Below, in pieces: positions 25,401-34,126 of a DNA stretch of 34,636 nt. The position numbers and the translations under genes are program-made. Position 1 is the stretch's first letter; each line of letters starts with the position of its first letter. The DNA is from Helicobacter burdigaliensis (GTDB lineage: Bacteria; Campylobacterota; Campylobacteria; Campylobacterales; Helicobacteraceae), in assembly GCF_003670295.1 (NCBI RefSeq), contig NZ_QXJG01000018.1, forward strand, positions 1 to 34,636. Direction: 5' to 3'. The notes beneath the pieces are model-generated. The model searched no databases and was not told the origin of the DNA. It worked only from the letters and a program-made list of their open reading frames with translations.

Positions 25401-27449
25401 ATGCAGTTACAAACACAAGAGATTTTAAAGCGACTAGAAGAAGCAAAAAGTAAAAAAGAGCTCAATGAAGCGATGGTTTTAATCCGTGCTTTTGGGCAAG
25501 ATTGGCAAGAAAGTTTAGAAAAAGAAACAAAAGAAGAAATTGTTAGTAAGATTAGAGAAAAAGTTTTAAGTATTATCATTGAAAAAGGCGATGTGCCAGA
25601 TAGGGAGATTTTATGGGCTTATGGGCTTATGGAGGGTGTCAGCAAAGATGAGCGGTTTTTAAAATATATAAATTTATGTGCTCCTTATATAAAAGATACT
25701 AATCTTTCTTATTATGAGAGATTGCTTTTTGCGGATTTTAGTAGTGTGGCATTGTTGCTTGCTGGAGAGAGAGAAGAGGCGGTTAAGCACTTTTTATCCT
25801 TAGTGGTGTATTTGAGCTTAAGGGAGAATTATGTAATTTCTCTTAATGAATTTTTGCTAGGCTTTTTGCCTTATTATAAAATACCTATTGAATGGATTTT
25901 AAAGATTCAAGAAGACACATTTGAGAGCGAGTATTTTTGGGGTTTAGATGATTTTAACAAACGAAATGTATTTTTGTGGTCTATGCATGTTTTTTGGAAT
26001 GTGAAGCATTATTTTAATGATTTAAAATGGAGGGAGAACTTTCCGCTTTGGTTAGAGGTTTTAACAAGACTTTTAAAAGAGGGGAATTTAGATTTTGCTA
26101 TGTATGTGGATTTTTATATCTACCATAAATTTGGAAATTCTGCCCAGCTTGATGAGGATTGGGAAGAGTTTAATCAAAAAGTCGTTAAGCTTGTAGAGCC
26201 TTACTATATAGAGTATGCTAAAACTTTGCCAAAGTGTAAAGAAAAAGTAAGCGAGGGTAAGAAAAAAATCGCAATTTTAAAAGATAGGGTTGTGGAGAAC
26301 TCCCCTTTTAAAGTGGAATATTCACTTATTAAAGCACTTTTAAGCAATGAAGAATTTAAAAAAGAATATGAAATAATCGTTTATAGTATGAATTATGTGC
26401 AAAAGAGCGAAGATAATCTAGAATTAGCACAAGAGCTTTGCAATCTTGGGATAAAGTTTATAAATCCAGTATTCCAGATTGTAAAAGAGCAAAGTTATTA
26501 TGTTTCACATCTACAAAAAGCCTTACTTTTAAGAGAATCTATTTTAAGCGAAGGGGTGGATATTCTAATTTCTAATGGGCCTTTAGATGGGAGTGATTTT
26601 TTGCTAGCTACTAGAAGTGCTCCACGCCAACTTTATTGGTCACATGGGAATGGAAGCTATGATATAGAGGGTATTGATGGGAGGATTAGCCATTTTAACC
26701 CTAAGAGTAAGTTTAGTTTTAAGAATTTTTCTGTTCCTATGGATATTGAAAAATTTTATAATCCTCCTATAGATGAGAATATTATTACTAAAGAGAAAGA
26801 AAAATATCCTATTAAAGATGATACGGTTGTTTTGGGTGTGATTGGAAGATTGGTAAAGATTGATAGTGATGAATATTTGCACTGCATTGCAGAAGTGATG
26901 AAAAAGCATAAAAATACAATATTTATCGCAGCGGGTAGCGGAAATATACCACTTATTAGACAAAAAGTGGAAGTACTTGGCATTAGTGAGAGATTTTTCA
27001 TGCCTGGATTTGTCAATCCGCATGTGTATGGGCATATCATTGATATATTTTGTAATACATTTCCACTTGAACAAGGGGAGAGTATTGCAGAATATGCTGC
27101 AAAATCAAGAGGGGCATATATTAGTTTAATTGCTTCAATGGAGGCAAGAAGAAAGGTAGTTTATGAAAATTGCTATGGGCAAGATGCGATATTGTGGCAG
27201 AATGCTTGTAAGCAATTAAAAATAGATTTTAAGCAAATATATTATGAAGCATATGAAGGAATATTTGATATTATGCAACCTGACACTATTGAGGGTTATA
27301 TAAGTGGTATTTCTTATTTTGTGCAACATGATAAAGAAAAAGTTAAAAAAGTTAAAAAAGTTATTAAAGAACATAAAGAAGTTTTTGCTATTGTGCAAAA
27401 TACTAAGATGGTAAATGCTATGTTGGGATTTATAAAGGGAATTGTGTGA
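25401..27449 (+). CDS. Large GT-B glycosyltransferase
   Basis: 682 residues. The N-terminal 300 or so residues are helical and unlike known catalytic domains; the rest is a GT-B fold: [21 protein letters not shown] starts the first Rossmann domain near 288, [20 protein letters not shown] near 411 holds a histidine typical of acceptor sites, and [19 protein letters not shown] near 473 with FIAAGSGN and [18 protein letters not shown] form the donor-binding half, ending with a PLEQGES acidic/glycine motif. The helical N-terminus plus GT-B resembles O-GlcNAc/HMW1C-like transferases in plan, but I cannot claim that family. Its TGA overlaps the GTG start of the next gene, so it leads the operon. 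No G tract is present. Confidence 0.82.
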   Translation: MQLQTQEILKRLEEAKSKKELNEAMVLIRAFGQDWQESLEKETKEEIVSKIREKVLSIIIEKGDVPDREILWAYGLMEGVSKDERFLKYINLCAPYIKDTNLSYYERLLFADFSSVALLLAGEREEAVKHFLSLVVYLSLRENYVISLNEFLLGFLPYYKIPIEWILKIQEDTFESEYFWGLDDFNKRNVFLWSMHVFWNVKHYFNDLKWRENFPLWLEVLTRLLKEGNLDFAMYVDFYIYHKFGNSAQLDEDWEEFNQKVVKLVEPYYIEYAKTLPKCKEKVSEGKKKIAILKDRVVENSPFKVEYSLIKALLSNEEFKKEYEIIVYSMNYVQKSEDNLELAQELCNLGIKFINPVFQIVKEQSYYVSHLQKALLLRESILSEGVDILISNGPLDGSDFLLATRSAPRQLYWSHGNGSYDIEGIDGRISHFNPKSKFSFKNFSVPMDIEKFYNPPIDENIITKEKEKYPIKDDTVVLGVIGRLVKIDSDEYLHCIAEVMKKHKNTIFIAAGSGNIPLIRQKVEVLGISERFFMPGFVNPHVYGHIIDIFCNTFPLEQGESIAEYAAKSRGAYISLIASMEARRKVVYENCYGQDAILWQNACKQLKIDFKQIYYEAYEGIFDIMQPDTIEGYISGISYFVQHDKEKVKKVKKVIKEHKEVFAIVQNTKMVNAMLGFIKGIV

Positions 27450-28792
27450 GATATTTTATATATCCTAAAGGTGTGAATGGTGAGGGCATTGGACATATTT
27501 TAACACTGCTTGAGCCAAAAGCGGAAATTTGTTTTATAGATGATAATAACAAAAAGGATAGCTTAGAAGTTAAAGTTTTAGAAATTGATAAGAATGATTT
27601 AGTTTTAAATGCTTCAACAAAATATTATAAAGAAATACAAAACAAGTTAAGTAGATATGGAATTTCCTCTCTTAATGGAATTGAATTTTGCGGTAAGCTT
27701 TTAAAAGAGACAATAGAGATATACAAAAAGCAAAATAAGTATAATTTTTATATTGGAATTGTCATTAGCAATAAATATATAGAGGGGCATTTTGTAAAAA
27801 TAGATGAGGAGTTAAGCAAACTTAATTTTGGTATTATTTATTTTGTTTTTACTAAAGAACTATATGAAAAATATGCTCAAAAAAGCTTTTGTGTTTTAGC
27901 TCCTCATACAATTTTAGAAACTATTGATAATGTGGATATGATGTTGCTAGCTAATGGTGAACCAACGCATAAAAATGTTGTTAGTGTTGATTTTACGCAT
28001 GGATTTCAAGGTTCTAGCGTGTATCTGTTTGATCAGAATGTATTTGATAAAGATTTTTTTTATCATGTTTGTTCTTGTTTGGATTATAGAATTTGTGGAG
28101 CTAAAAAAATAGAGAAAGTCAATAAAGAATGTTTTGAGAAGTTTGAGAGTAAAACTAAAAGTTTAAGGCTTGGTTATATGAAGCTTTCAAAAGATTATCA
28201 AGAATATTGCAAATTTTTGCAAAATAAAAAAAGAATCGATGAAGAATTTGTATTGCTTTCATTTACATATTTGGATAATTTAGAGATTTACAAGCAAATA
28301 ATAGAAGCTAGTTTAAGTCTTAAAAAGAAAGTGGTTATTTCTCCACATCCAGTTTATGCCGATAAAATTATTGGAAATATGCAAAAAGATTTAAAAAATA
28401 ATGAAAATGTGTTTTTAAATACTGATTTTTTATCACGCTTTGAAATGTTTGCTAGATCTTTTTGTCTTATTACAGATTGTTCTTCAATGGGATATACCTA
28501 TCCTTTAACTACTGCTAAGCCTACTATTGTATATACCGAAGATAAAGAACATTATTTTTCATTAAAATTTGGCGAAGAACATTACTTTGATGAAAGGTTA
28601 ATGTTTTTTTGTAAGGGAACTAAAGAGATAAAAAGCGTATTTAATCAAATTGAGCTTTCTATAAAACAAGGTGATTACCAAAAGAAAATTGAAGATTATA
28701 GGAATTATGAATGTTTTAATTTTTATAATGCTAAAGAAAAAACCATTGAATGGATACAAGAATATTTTAATAATAAGGAAAAAAATGGATAA
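27446..28792 (+). CDS. TagF/CDP-glycerol glycerophosphotransferase-like protein with extra N-terminal domain
   Basis: 448 residues. It starts at GTG 27446 within GTGA of the upstream stop. The first 90 residues, beginning [20 protein letters not shown] and containing CFIDDNN, are related to the N-terminus of the protein at 30929. The C-terminal part has ISPHPVYAD near 297 and [14 protein letters not shown] near 341, the HP and DxSS motifs of TagB/TagF-type GT-B polymerases that transfer glycerol- or ribitol-phosphate, or of related glycan transferases. The donor here is unknown. No membrane segment is visible. It overlaps the radical SAM gene by 8 bases. Confidence 0.78.
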   Translation: MRYFIYPKGVNGEGIGHILTLLEPKAEICFIDDNNKKDSLEVKVLEIDKNDLVLNASTKYYKEIQNKLSRYGISSLNGIEFCGKLLKETIEIYKKQNKYNFYIGIVISNKYIEGHFVKIDEELSKLNFGIIYFVFTKELYEKYAQKSFCVLAPHTILETIDNVDMMLLANGEPTHKNVVSVDFTHGFQGSSVYLFDQNVFDKDFFYHVCSCLDYRICGAKKIEKVNKECFEKFESKTKSLRLGYMKLSKDYQEYCKFLQNKKRIDEEFVLLSFTYLDNLEIYKQIIEASLSLKKKVVISPHPVYADKIIGNMQKDLKNNENVFLNTDFLSRFEMFARSFCLITDCSSMGYTYPLTTAKPTIVYTEDKEHYFSLKFGEEHYFDERLMFFCKGTKEIKSVFNQIELSIKQGDYQKKIEDYRNYECFNFYNAKEKTIEWIQEYFNNKEKNG

Positions 28793-29849
28793 AATTCTTA
28801 ATATAAAAGTTACTTCAAAATGCAATTATAAGTGTGGCATGTGTCCTTTTCATGGAGAAGGGTATAGCACAGATTATTTTGGAGAGCGTCCAGAGTGGGT
28901 GGGAGAAATAAAGCCAGAAGACTTTGAGGAAATGATTAAAAAAGCAAAAGATTATGGGATAAATACTATTGATTTTACCCCAAATGGAGAGTTTTTTACT
29001 TATAAAAAATGGAGAGAGGTTTTAGCAATAGTTCAAAAATATGGTATGAATTCTATGCTCACTACAAATGGAGGGTTGCTTACTAAAAATGATATTAAAG
29101 AAGCAGTAGAATTGGGATTGTCTCATGTGGCACTTAGTATTGATTCGGTTAAATATGAAACTTATAAAATAGTGCGTAAACCTGCTACTAAACAAGCATT
29201 TGAAAATGCGATTTATGCGCCTATTTATTTTAAAGAGTTTTCAGATTCTCTGCGGGGGGGGGGGCTTTATGTGCAAGTTCAATTTACTAAGCAAAAAGAA
29301 AATGAAGATGAGGTGGATTCTATGTTAGAGTTTTATCAGCCTTATAAACTTAATCAAATTAGTGTTAATGAAATGTTTAAAACTTCAGAGGAGGGTATTG
29401 TATATGAGGCTGTAAAAAATAAGCAACCAAGTTATCAAGTTGGAACTTGTGCAAGTTATGGTAATAGCTATTTAGTGCAACAAGATGGAAGTGTGCTTGG
29501 GTGTTGTGGGCAATTTTATTTTTATCCACAAATTAGAGAGAAAATTCCAAATATTTTTAAACAAAGTTTAGAGGAATGTATCAAGCAATCTGACTTTTTA
29601 TATAAAAATGATGAAAAATTTATTAATTATTGCAAAAAATGTTCTTTGTATTCAGTAAATAATCAAGAAACTTTGAGGAAAAAATTTATTAAAAATGGCT
29701 ATTTTGCGATGCAATATGACTTGGGAACCAGATATTTTGTAATTCCAGATGCTTTAAAAAATATTCCAGAGGAAATTTTGTTATTTATGTATGAAAAGGG
29801 AATGGTAAGTGAGATTAAAAAATTTATTCAAAATAATAAGGAGAAATAA
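28785..29849 (+). CDS. Radical SAM/SPASM enzyme, phase-variable
   Basis: 354 residues from ATG 28785, chosen because AAGGA lies 5 bases upstream and because the iron-sulfur motif then sits at the N-terminus: CNYKCGMC (C13, C17, C20). A TIM-barrel core follows with LTTNGGLL and HVALSIDSVKYETYK. The C-terminal GTCASYGNSYLVQQDGSVLGCCGQF and YCKKCSLY cysteines look like a SPASM/Twitch auxiliary cluster. The enzyme should cleave SAM to a radical to modify a sugar, peptide or nucleotide intermediate; the substrate is unknown. An 11-G tract at 29254-29264 lies mid-gene and is in frame here (ON). The stop overlaps the next start by one base. Confidence 0.85.
   Translation: MDKILNIKVTSKCNYKCGMCPFHGEGYSTDYFGERPEWVGEIKPEDFEEMIKKAKDYGINTIDFTPNGEFFTYKKWREVLAIVQKYGMNSMLTTNGGLLTKNDIKEAVELGLSHVALSIDSVKYETYKIVRKPATKQAFENAIYAPIYFKEFSDSLRGGGLYVQVQFTKQKENEDEVDSMLEFYQPYKLNQISVNEMFKTSEEGIVYEAVKNKQPSYQVGTCASYGNSYLVQQDGSVLGCCGQFYFYPQIREKIPNIFKQSLEECIKQSDFLYKNDEKFINYCKKCSLYSVNNQETLRKKFIKNGYFAMQYDLGTRYFVIPDALKNIPEEILLFMYEKGMVSEIKKFIQNNKEK
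29254..29264 (+). repeat. Phase-variation tract, 11 G, in radical SAM gene (ON)
   Basis: Read as Arg-Gly-Gly-Gly between SDSL and LYVQVQF. Eleven G keep the frame; losing or gaining one would stop translation before the SPASM part. Confidence 0.88.
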
Positions 29850-30919
29850 TGGGATTTTATAAAGAAGATTATCAACAAATTGAGTTTTTGTTGGAAAATG
29901 ACTATGTTAAAAAAGGTTTTAATGTTGTTGAATGTGGTTCGCAGGATTTAACAGAAAATAGGGAAGGGCAATCTATTCATAATTCAAAAGAAAGAAAAAG
30001 CGCAAAAATTGTTTATGAAAATTATGGAGCTAGTCATTATGAATGCATTGATTTAGAAGGTTATCATAATGCACATCGTTTTGATTTGGGGAAAGATTTA
30101 AAAAAAGAATATGGTTATGAAAAACAATTTGATGTAGTAACTTGTAAGGATATTGGACATTGGGTATTCAATCAAGAGATGTTATTTACCAATTTGCATA
30201 ATTTATGTAAAAAAGATGGTGTAATTATTTGGCGTTCTCCTCTTGGTGGAGGTTTTGCACAAGGATGTTATTCATATCATCATTATAAAATTTTACAACT
30301 TGCTTTTGCTAATAATTATTTGCTATTGGGGGGGGGGTGCTATATTACTGAGTATTTACATGCTACAGATTGTGGTAAATTTGAATCTTATGACAGAAAA
30401 GAAGCAGAAAGAATTAAAATGGAAAATCCAGGTGAGTTTGTAAAAGCCGTAGAAGAATATATGGGTAGAAAAGATAGCTGGAGATATTTGCCTTTAGAAA
30501 GAGGGTTGCCATCGGTATCGCCAACACTTATTTTTTTAAAGCAAGACGAGAAGCCTTTTAATCCTCCTTTATTTTATTATGATAAAAGTGAAGAGACGAT
30601 AAAAAGAAATGCAAAGAGTGTTTTACAAAATTGTTTTCCTGAGGTTATTAAAGGAAAAATAGCGATTTTTGGTGCAGCTTATGCAGGAAAATTGGCAAAT
30701 ATTTTTGCTAAAGAAGCAGCAGTTGAGGTGCTTTGTTTTATAGATGATTATAAAACAGGTTTTTATGAGGATAGAGAAATTGTAAATGTGGATTATTTTA
30801 ATAGCCACTTAGCTAACCAATGTGATTTTGTGTTGGTTGGACCTTCTCAAAAAGGTGAGATTGATGGGCGTGTAAGTATCCCTGCATGTCGTTTATATGA
30901 GTATTGGTTTGTTGGTTAA
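29849..30919 (+). CDS. Two-domain SAM methyltransferase, phase-variable
   Basis: 356 residues. The N-terminal 200 residues form a class I methyltransferase: FNVVECGSQDLTENREG (motif I region), YECIDLEGYHNAHRFDLG (motif II), FDVVTCKDIGHWVFNQEM and KDGVIIWRSPLGGG (motif IV-V). From about residue 262 a second Rossmann-like part begins, KGKIAIFGAAYAGKLANIFA with LCFIDDYKTG, like the C-terminal domain of sugar C-methyltransferases and the PglD-type sugar-binding fold. It may methylate the sugar made or used by its neighbours. A 10-G tract at 30328-30337 is in frame (ON). The radical SAM gene is immediately upstream. Confidence 0.82.
   Translation: MGFYKEDYQQIEFLLENDYVKKGFNVVECGSQDLTENREGQSIHNSKERKSAKIVYENYGASHYECIDLEGYHNAHRFDLGKDLKKEYGYEKQFDVVTCKDIGHWVFNQEMLFTNLHNLCKKDGVIIWRSPLGGGFAQGCYSYHHYKILQLAFANNYLLLGGGCYITEYLHATDCGKFESYDRKEAERIKMENPGEFVKAVEEYMGRKDSWRYLPLERGLPSVSPTLIFLKQDEKPFNPPLFYYDKSEETIKRNAKSVLQNCFPEVIKGKIAIFGAAYAGKLANIFAKEAAVEVLCFIDDYKTGFYEDREIVNVDYFNSHLANQCDFVLVGPSQKGEIDGRVSIPACRLYEYWFVG
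30328..30337 (+). repeat. Phase-variation tract, 10 G, in methyltransferase gene (ON)
   Basis: Read as Leu-Gly-Gly-Gly-Cys. Ten G keep the full 356-residue frame; other lengths would end the protein within the methyltransferase domain or soon after. Confidence 0.85.
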
Positions 30920-30928
30920 GGAAAGTAA

Positions 30929-32341
30929 ATGCATTATTATATTTACCCTAAGAACTGGGATGGAGAAGATGTAGTTTTAAATTTATCTAAAATTGAAAAA
31001 GAGGCAACTTTTAGTTTTATTGATGATTCTGAACCGGCTTTATCTTTAGATAAAGTAGCTAATAAGATTAAAAATGATAAAGAAGGCTTGGTTCTAATTG
31101 TTTCAAAATATAGATATTTTGATTTAGAAGAAAAGCTTATAAATTATGGAATAAATAACTATGCTGATGGGTTGGTATTTTGTGCTGATAAGATTGATAA
31201 ATACTATAAAAAATATTTTTTAACAAATGGAAATAATTGCAGTGTTGGACTCTTGGTTACACAATTGCCGCATTCAGAACATGTAAGAGGAATTGCAATA
31301 GAATTAGAAAATAGAAGCATTCCTATTGTATTTTTTGTAACAGATATTGCAAACTATCATGAATACCAAAATAAATATCGGAATTCTTATGTAATTATAG
31401 CAAGGTGTGATTTATTGGAATATATAAAATGCGTAAGTATTATGCATGTAACTTCCCATTATGCAAAAGTTCATTCTAGTGTTATTTCTATTTTAAATCC
31501 TCAAGGTTTATTAGATCCTGTTCAAAATTATTTTTATTTTACAAAAGAAGGGGCAGATAGTCTAATTGGTAGCCGTGTAAATTTTGATTATATTTTTTGC
31601 CATACAAAAGAAATGCAAAAGTTTTATCAAAGTTTTTTGGGTAGTCTTGCTCATCCATCTAAATTTGTATTTGTTGGATATCCTAGCTTAGATTCTTATC
31701 TTCAAGAAATTGGCGATATGGATGTGAATAAAAGTGATAAAAAAACTGTAATAGTAGCTTTTACAATCTCTAAATTAAGAGAGGATGGTTCAGATATGAG
31801 CGGAATTAATCAAGAAAATATTACGCAGATTATTACACGACTATTACAAGAAAGATATAAGGTCATTTTTAGACCGCATCCTGAAAGTTGTAAAGCTATT
31901 TTTATGCAAAATATCATTAAAGCATTTAAAGGGAATGAAGGCTTTGTTTATGATGATGCACCAAGATTATCAAGGCAAATTATGCAAGAGGCTTTGACGA
32001 TTATTGGTAATGGTTCTAGTGTAATGCAAACTTTTCCTTTGGCTACTAAAAAGCCAGCAGTTATGTTTATGCCAGAGATTGATTTTTTATCAGATAATAA
32101 AAGTCTTAAGAGTTTAATTGTTAATCCAAAATTGCATTTGATGGCACATAGTGTTGATGAGATTATAAAATGTTTAGAGAAATTGCAAAATGGGAATGAA
32201 AAATATCAAGATGAAATTTTGCAATACTATAAAAATAATATTGATTGCAATAATGGTCGGGGGGGGGGGCAAATAATTGTGGATTTTTTTGAAAAATTGC
32301 TCCATAGAATACAAAAGTTGAATGATAGGTTAAATAATTAA
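30929..32341 (+). CDS. TagF-like GT-B transferase, paralogue of the 27446 gene, phase-variable
   Basis: 470 residues. The N-terminus HYYIYPKNWDGEDVVLNLSK with FSFIDDSEP matches the start of the protein at 27446 in plan and sequence. The C-terminal half has VGYPSLDSYLQ, VIFRPHPESC near 313 and IIGNGSSVMQTFPLATKKPA near 360, the signatures of CDP-glycerol/TagF-type transferases. AAGGAAAG precedes the ATG. An 11-G tract (32259-32269) near the C-terminus is in frame here. The last base of the stop is the first base of the amidotransferase start (TAATG), showing tight coupling. The substrate is unknown. Confidence 0.8.
   Translation: MHYYIYPKNWDGEDVVLNLSKIEKEATFSFIDDSEPALSLDKVANKIKNDKEGLVLIVSKYRYFDLEEKLINYGINNYADGLVFCADKIDKYYKKYFLTNGNNCSVGLLVTQLPHSEHVRGIAIELENRSIPIVFFVTDIANYHEYQNKYRNSYVIIARCDLLEYIKCVSIMHVTSHYAKVHSSVISILNPQGLLDPVQNYFYFTKEGADSLIGSRVNFDYIFCHTKEMQKFYQSFLGSLAHPSKFVFVGYPSLDSYLQEIGDMDVNKSDKKTVIVAFTISKLREDGSDMSGINQENITQIITRLLQERYKVIFRPHPESCKAIFMQNIIKAFKGNEGFVYDDAPRLSRQIMQEALTIIGNGSSVMQTFPLATKKPAVMFMPEIDFLSDNKSLKSLIVNPKLHLMAHSVDEIIKCLEKLQNGNEKYQDEILQYYKNNIDCNNGRGGGQIIVDFFEKLLHRIQKLNDRLNN
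32259..32269 (+). repeat. Phase-variation tract, 11 G, in TagF-like gene (ON)
   Basis: Read as Arg-Gly-Gly-Gly-Gln followed by IIVDFFEKLL. A change of one G would remove the last 25 residues or so and uncouple the stop from the next start. Confidence 0.88.
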
Positions 32342-34002
32342 TGTGTGGGATTGTAGGTGTATATTGTAAAAAAAGTAGTGCTGTATTAGAAAAATTTAAG
32401 GCAGGATTGAAAGAAATTTCTCACAGAGGACCAGATTATCAGAATTTTGTGGAAATTGATTTTAAAGATAAGCAGTTATTATTGGGTCATGCAAGATTAT
32501 CAATTTTGGATTTAGATAGTCGTTCTAATCAGCCTATGTCTTTTGGAGAAAAATATACCCTTATCTTTAATGGAGAAATTTATAATTATTTAGAGTTAAA
32601 ACAAGAATTATTTTTGAAAGGATATAGGTTTAATACACAAGGTGATGGGGAGGTATTGCTCTGTGCTTATGATTATTGGGGGGAATCTTGTGTAGAGCAT
32701 TTTAATGGTATGTGGGCGTTTGCTTTATATGACAAAGTAAAAGAGAAGATTTTTTGCAGTCGTGATCGCTTTGGAGAAAAACCTTTTTTTTATTTTTATG
32801 ATGAAGAACAATTTGTTTTTGCTTCAGAAATTAAGGCTATTTTACCATTTTTGGAAAAAAGAGAAGCGAATATACCTGCAATAATTCCCTTTATTATTAG
32901 AGGCAATATTGATTGTTATAAAAATGAAACTTTTTTTAAAGATATTTTTAGGTTAGAGCCATCTTGTAATATGGTTATTGATTTAAAAGAGCTTAAAATA
33001 CAAAAAACTGCTTACTATGCCCTCACAAAGAAAGAGATTGATACTAGTAATTTTTATGTAAAAACTAAGGAATTATTGGAAGATTCTATAAGATTAAGAT
33101 TGCGTAGTGATGTGAAAATTGGAGGTTGTTTAAGTGGTGGATTAGATAGTTCTTGTGTGAATGCGCTTATTACAAAATATCATCCTAAAAAAGAAGAATT
33201 TATAGCAATCCATGCAAAATCTTCATTAACTTCCAGTGATGAAAGTAAATGGGCTAGAGAGGTGGCAAAGTATTTAGGGATTAATTTGTGTGTTATAGAA
33301 CCCAGTAAAAAAGATTTTTTTGAAACGCTTGAAAGGGTAATGTTGGTTCAAGATGAGCCTTTTGGAAGCACCTCTATTTATATGCAATATTTTGTTATGC
33401 AAACAGCAAGAGAACTTGGAATTAAAGTGATGTTTGATGGACAGGGTGCTGATGAGGTTTTTTTAGGGTATGAGAGCTATTTGGATAAAATTTATAGAGA
33501 AGCCTTAAAAGCAAATATAAGTGAGGAGGAATTTTTTAGAAATTTGAAAAGTTTTAGATACTCTAAAGAGCTTGTTATTGCAGAATATAATAAGACTAAT
33601 GATGTAGATTTTGATTTTGATAGGATTTTACAAAGAAGTAATATTAAAGCTAAATTTTTAAATAAAGAGATGTTTAAAGATATATTTGGTTATAAAGATT
33701 TTGAAACTTTTAATAGAAAGATTATTATGCGAAATGGATTGCAAGCATTATTGCGTTATGAAGATAGAGATTCTATGGTATTTGGTATAGAGACCCGTTT
33801 GCCTTATTTGGATTATAGGTTGGTGGATTTTGTTTTTTCTTTGCCTATAGATTTAAAGTTCCAAAAAGGATATTTGAAATATCTTTTAAGAAAAAGCATG
33901 GAAGGGTTGTTGCCTCAGAATATTTTATACCGCTATAATAAAATGGGATTTGAATCTCCGCAAAGTTTATGGTTGGGGGGGGGGTGTTTAAAAGAGAAAT
34001 GA
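32341..34002 (+). CDS. asnB: Asparagine synthase-like glutamine amidotransferase, C-terminus cut by G tract
   Basis: 553 residues as read. Class II glutaminase domain first: the N-terminal nucleophile cysteine in MCGIVGVYC, then SHRGPDYQNF, HARLSILDL and FNGEIYNYLELK. The synthetase domain has the ATP PP-loop LSGGLDSS near 265, DGQGADEVFLGYESY, and ETRLPYLDYRLVDF. It makes an amide from glutamine and ATP; in glycan clusters such enzymes amidate uronic acids or other carboxyls rather than aspartate. A 10-G tract (33975-33984) shifts the end to GGGCLKEK and a stop at 34002. With 8 or 11 G the frame continues VFKREMKKTIEDSKILRKIF to TGA 34128-34130, the likely true end (about 596 residues). Confidence 0.9.
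   Translation: MCGIVGVYCKKSSAVLEKFKAGLKEISHRGPDYQNFVEIDFKDKQLLLGHARLSILDLDSRSNQPMSFGEKYTLIFNGEIYNYLELKQELFLKGYRFNTQGDGEVLLCAYDYWGESCVEHFNGMWAFALYDKVKEKIFCSRDRFGEKPFFYFYDEEQFVFASEIKAILPFLEKREANIPAIIPFIIRGNIDCYKNETFFKDIFRLEPSCNMVIDLKELKIQKTAYYALTKKEIDTSNFYVKTKELLEDSIRLRLRSDVKIGGCLSGGLDSSCVNALITKYHPKKEEFIAIHAKSSLTSSDESKWAREVAKYLGINLCVIEPSKKDFFETLERVMLVQDEPFGSTSIYMQYFVMQTARELGIKVMFDGQGADEVFLGYESYLDKIYREALKANISEEEFFRNLKSFRYSKELVIAEYNKTNDVDFDFDRILQRSNIKAKFLNKEMFKDIFGYKDFETFNRKIIMRNGLQALLRYEDRDSMVFGIETRLPYLDYRLVDFVFSLPIDLKFQKGYLKYLLRKSMEGLLPQNILYRYNKMGFESPQSLWLGGGCLKEK
33975..33984 (+). repeat. Phase-variation tract, 10 G, in amidotransferase gene (truncating)
   Basis: Ten G give an early stop at 34002. 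Frame arithmetic shows that 8 or 11 G restore a coding continuation up to 34130. Confidence 0.85.
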
Positions 34003-34126
34003 AAAAAACCATTGAAGATTCTAAAATTTTAAGAAAAATTTTTTTGAAAGTAGAAATTAGAGAAGAAAATTTTTTATGGAGATTGTATAATATTGCAAAA
34101 TGGGAAGAACTTTATAGGATTAGCGA

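Noticed and set aside
28671-28784. Longer N-terminus for the radical SAM protein
   Set aside because: The extra 38 codons lie within the coding end of the TagF-like gene, and the ATG at 28785 has AAGGA and places the CxxxCxxC motif at the expected N-terminal position.
30243-30443. Plus-strand ORF of 66 codons across the G tract of the methyltransferase
   Set aside because: It is a frame-shadow of the methyltransferase with no start signal; the main frame is intact with 10 G.
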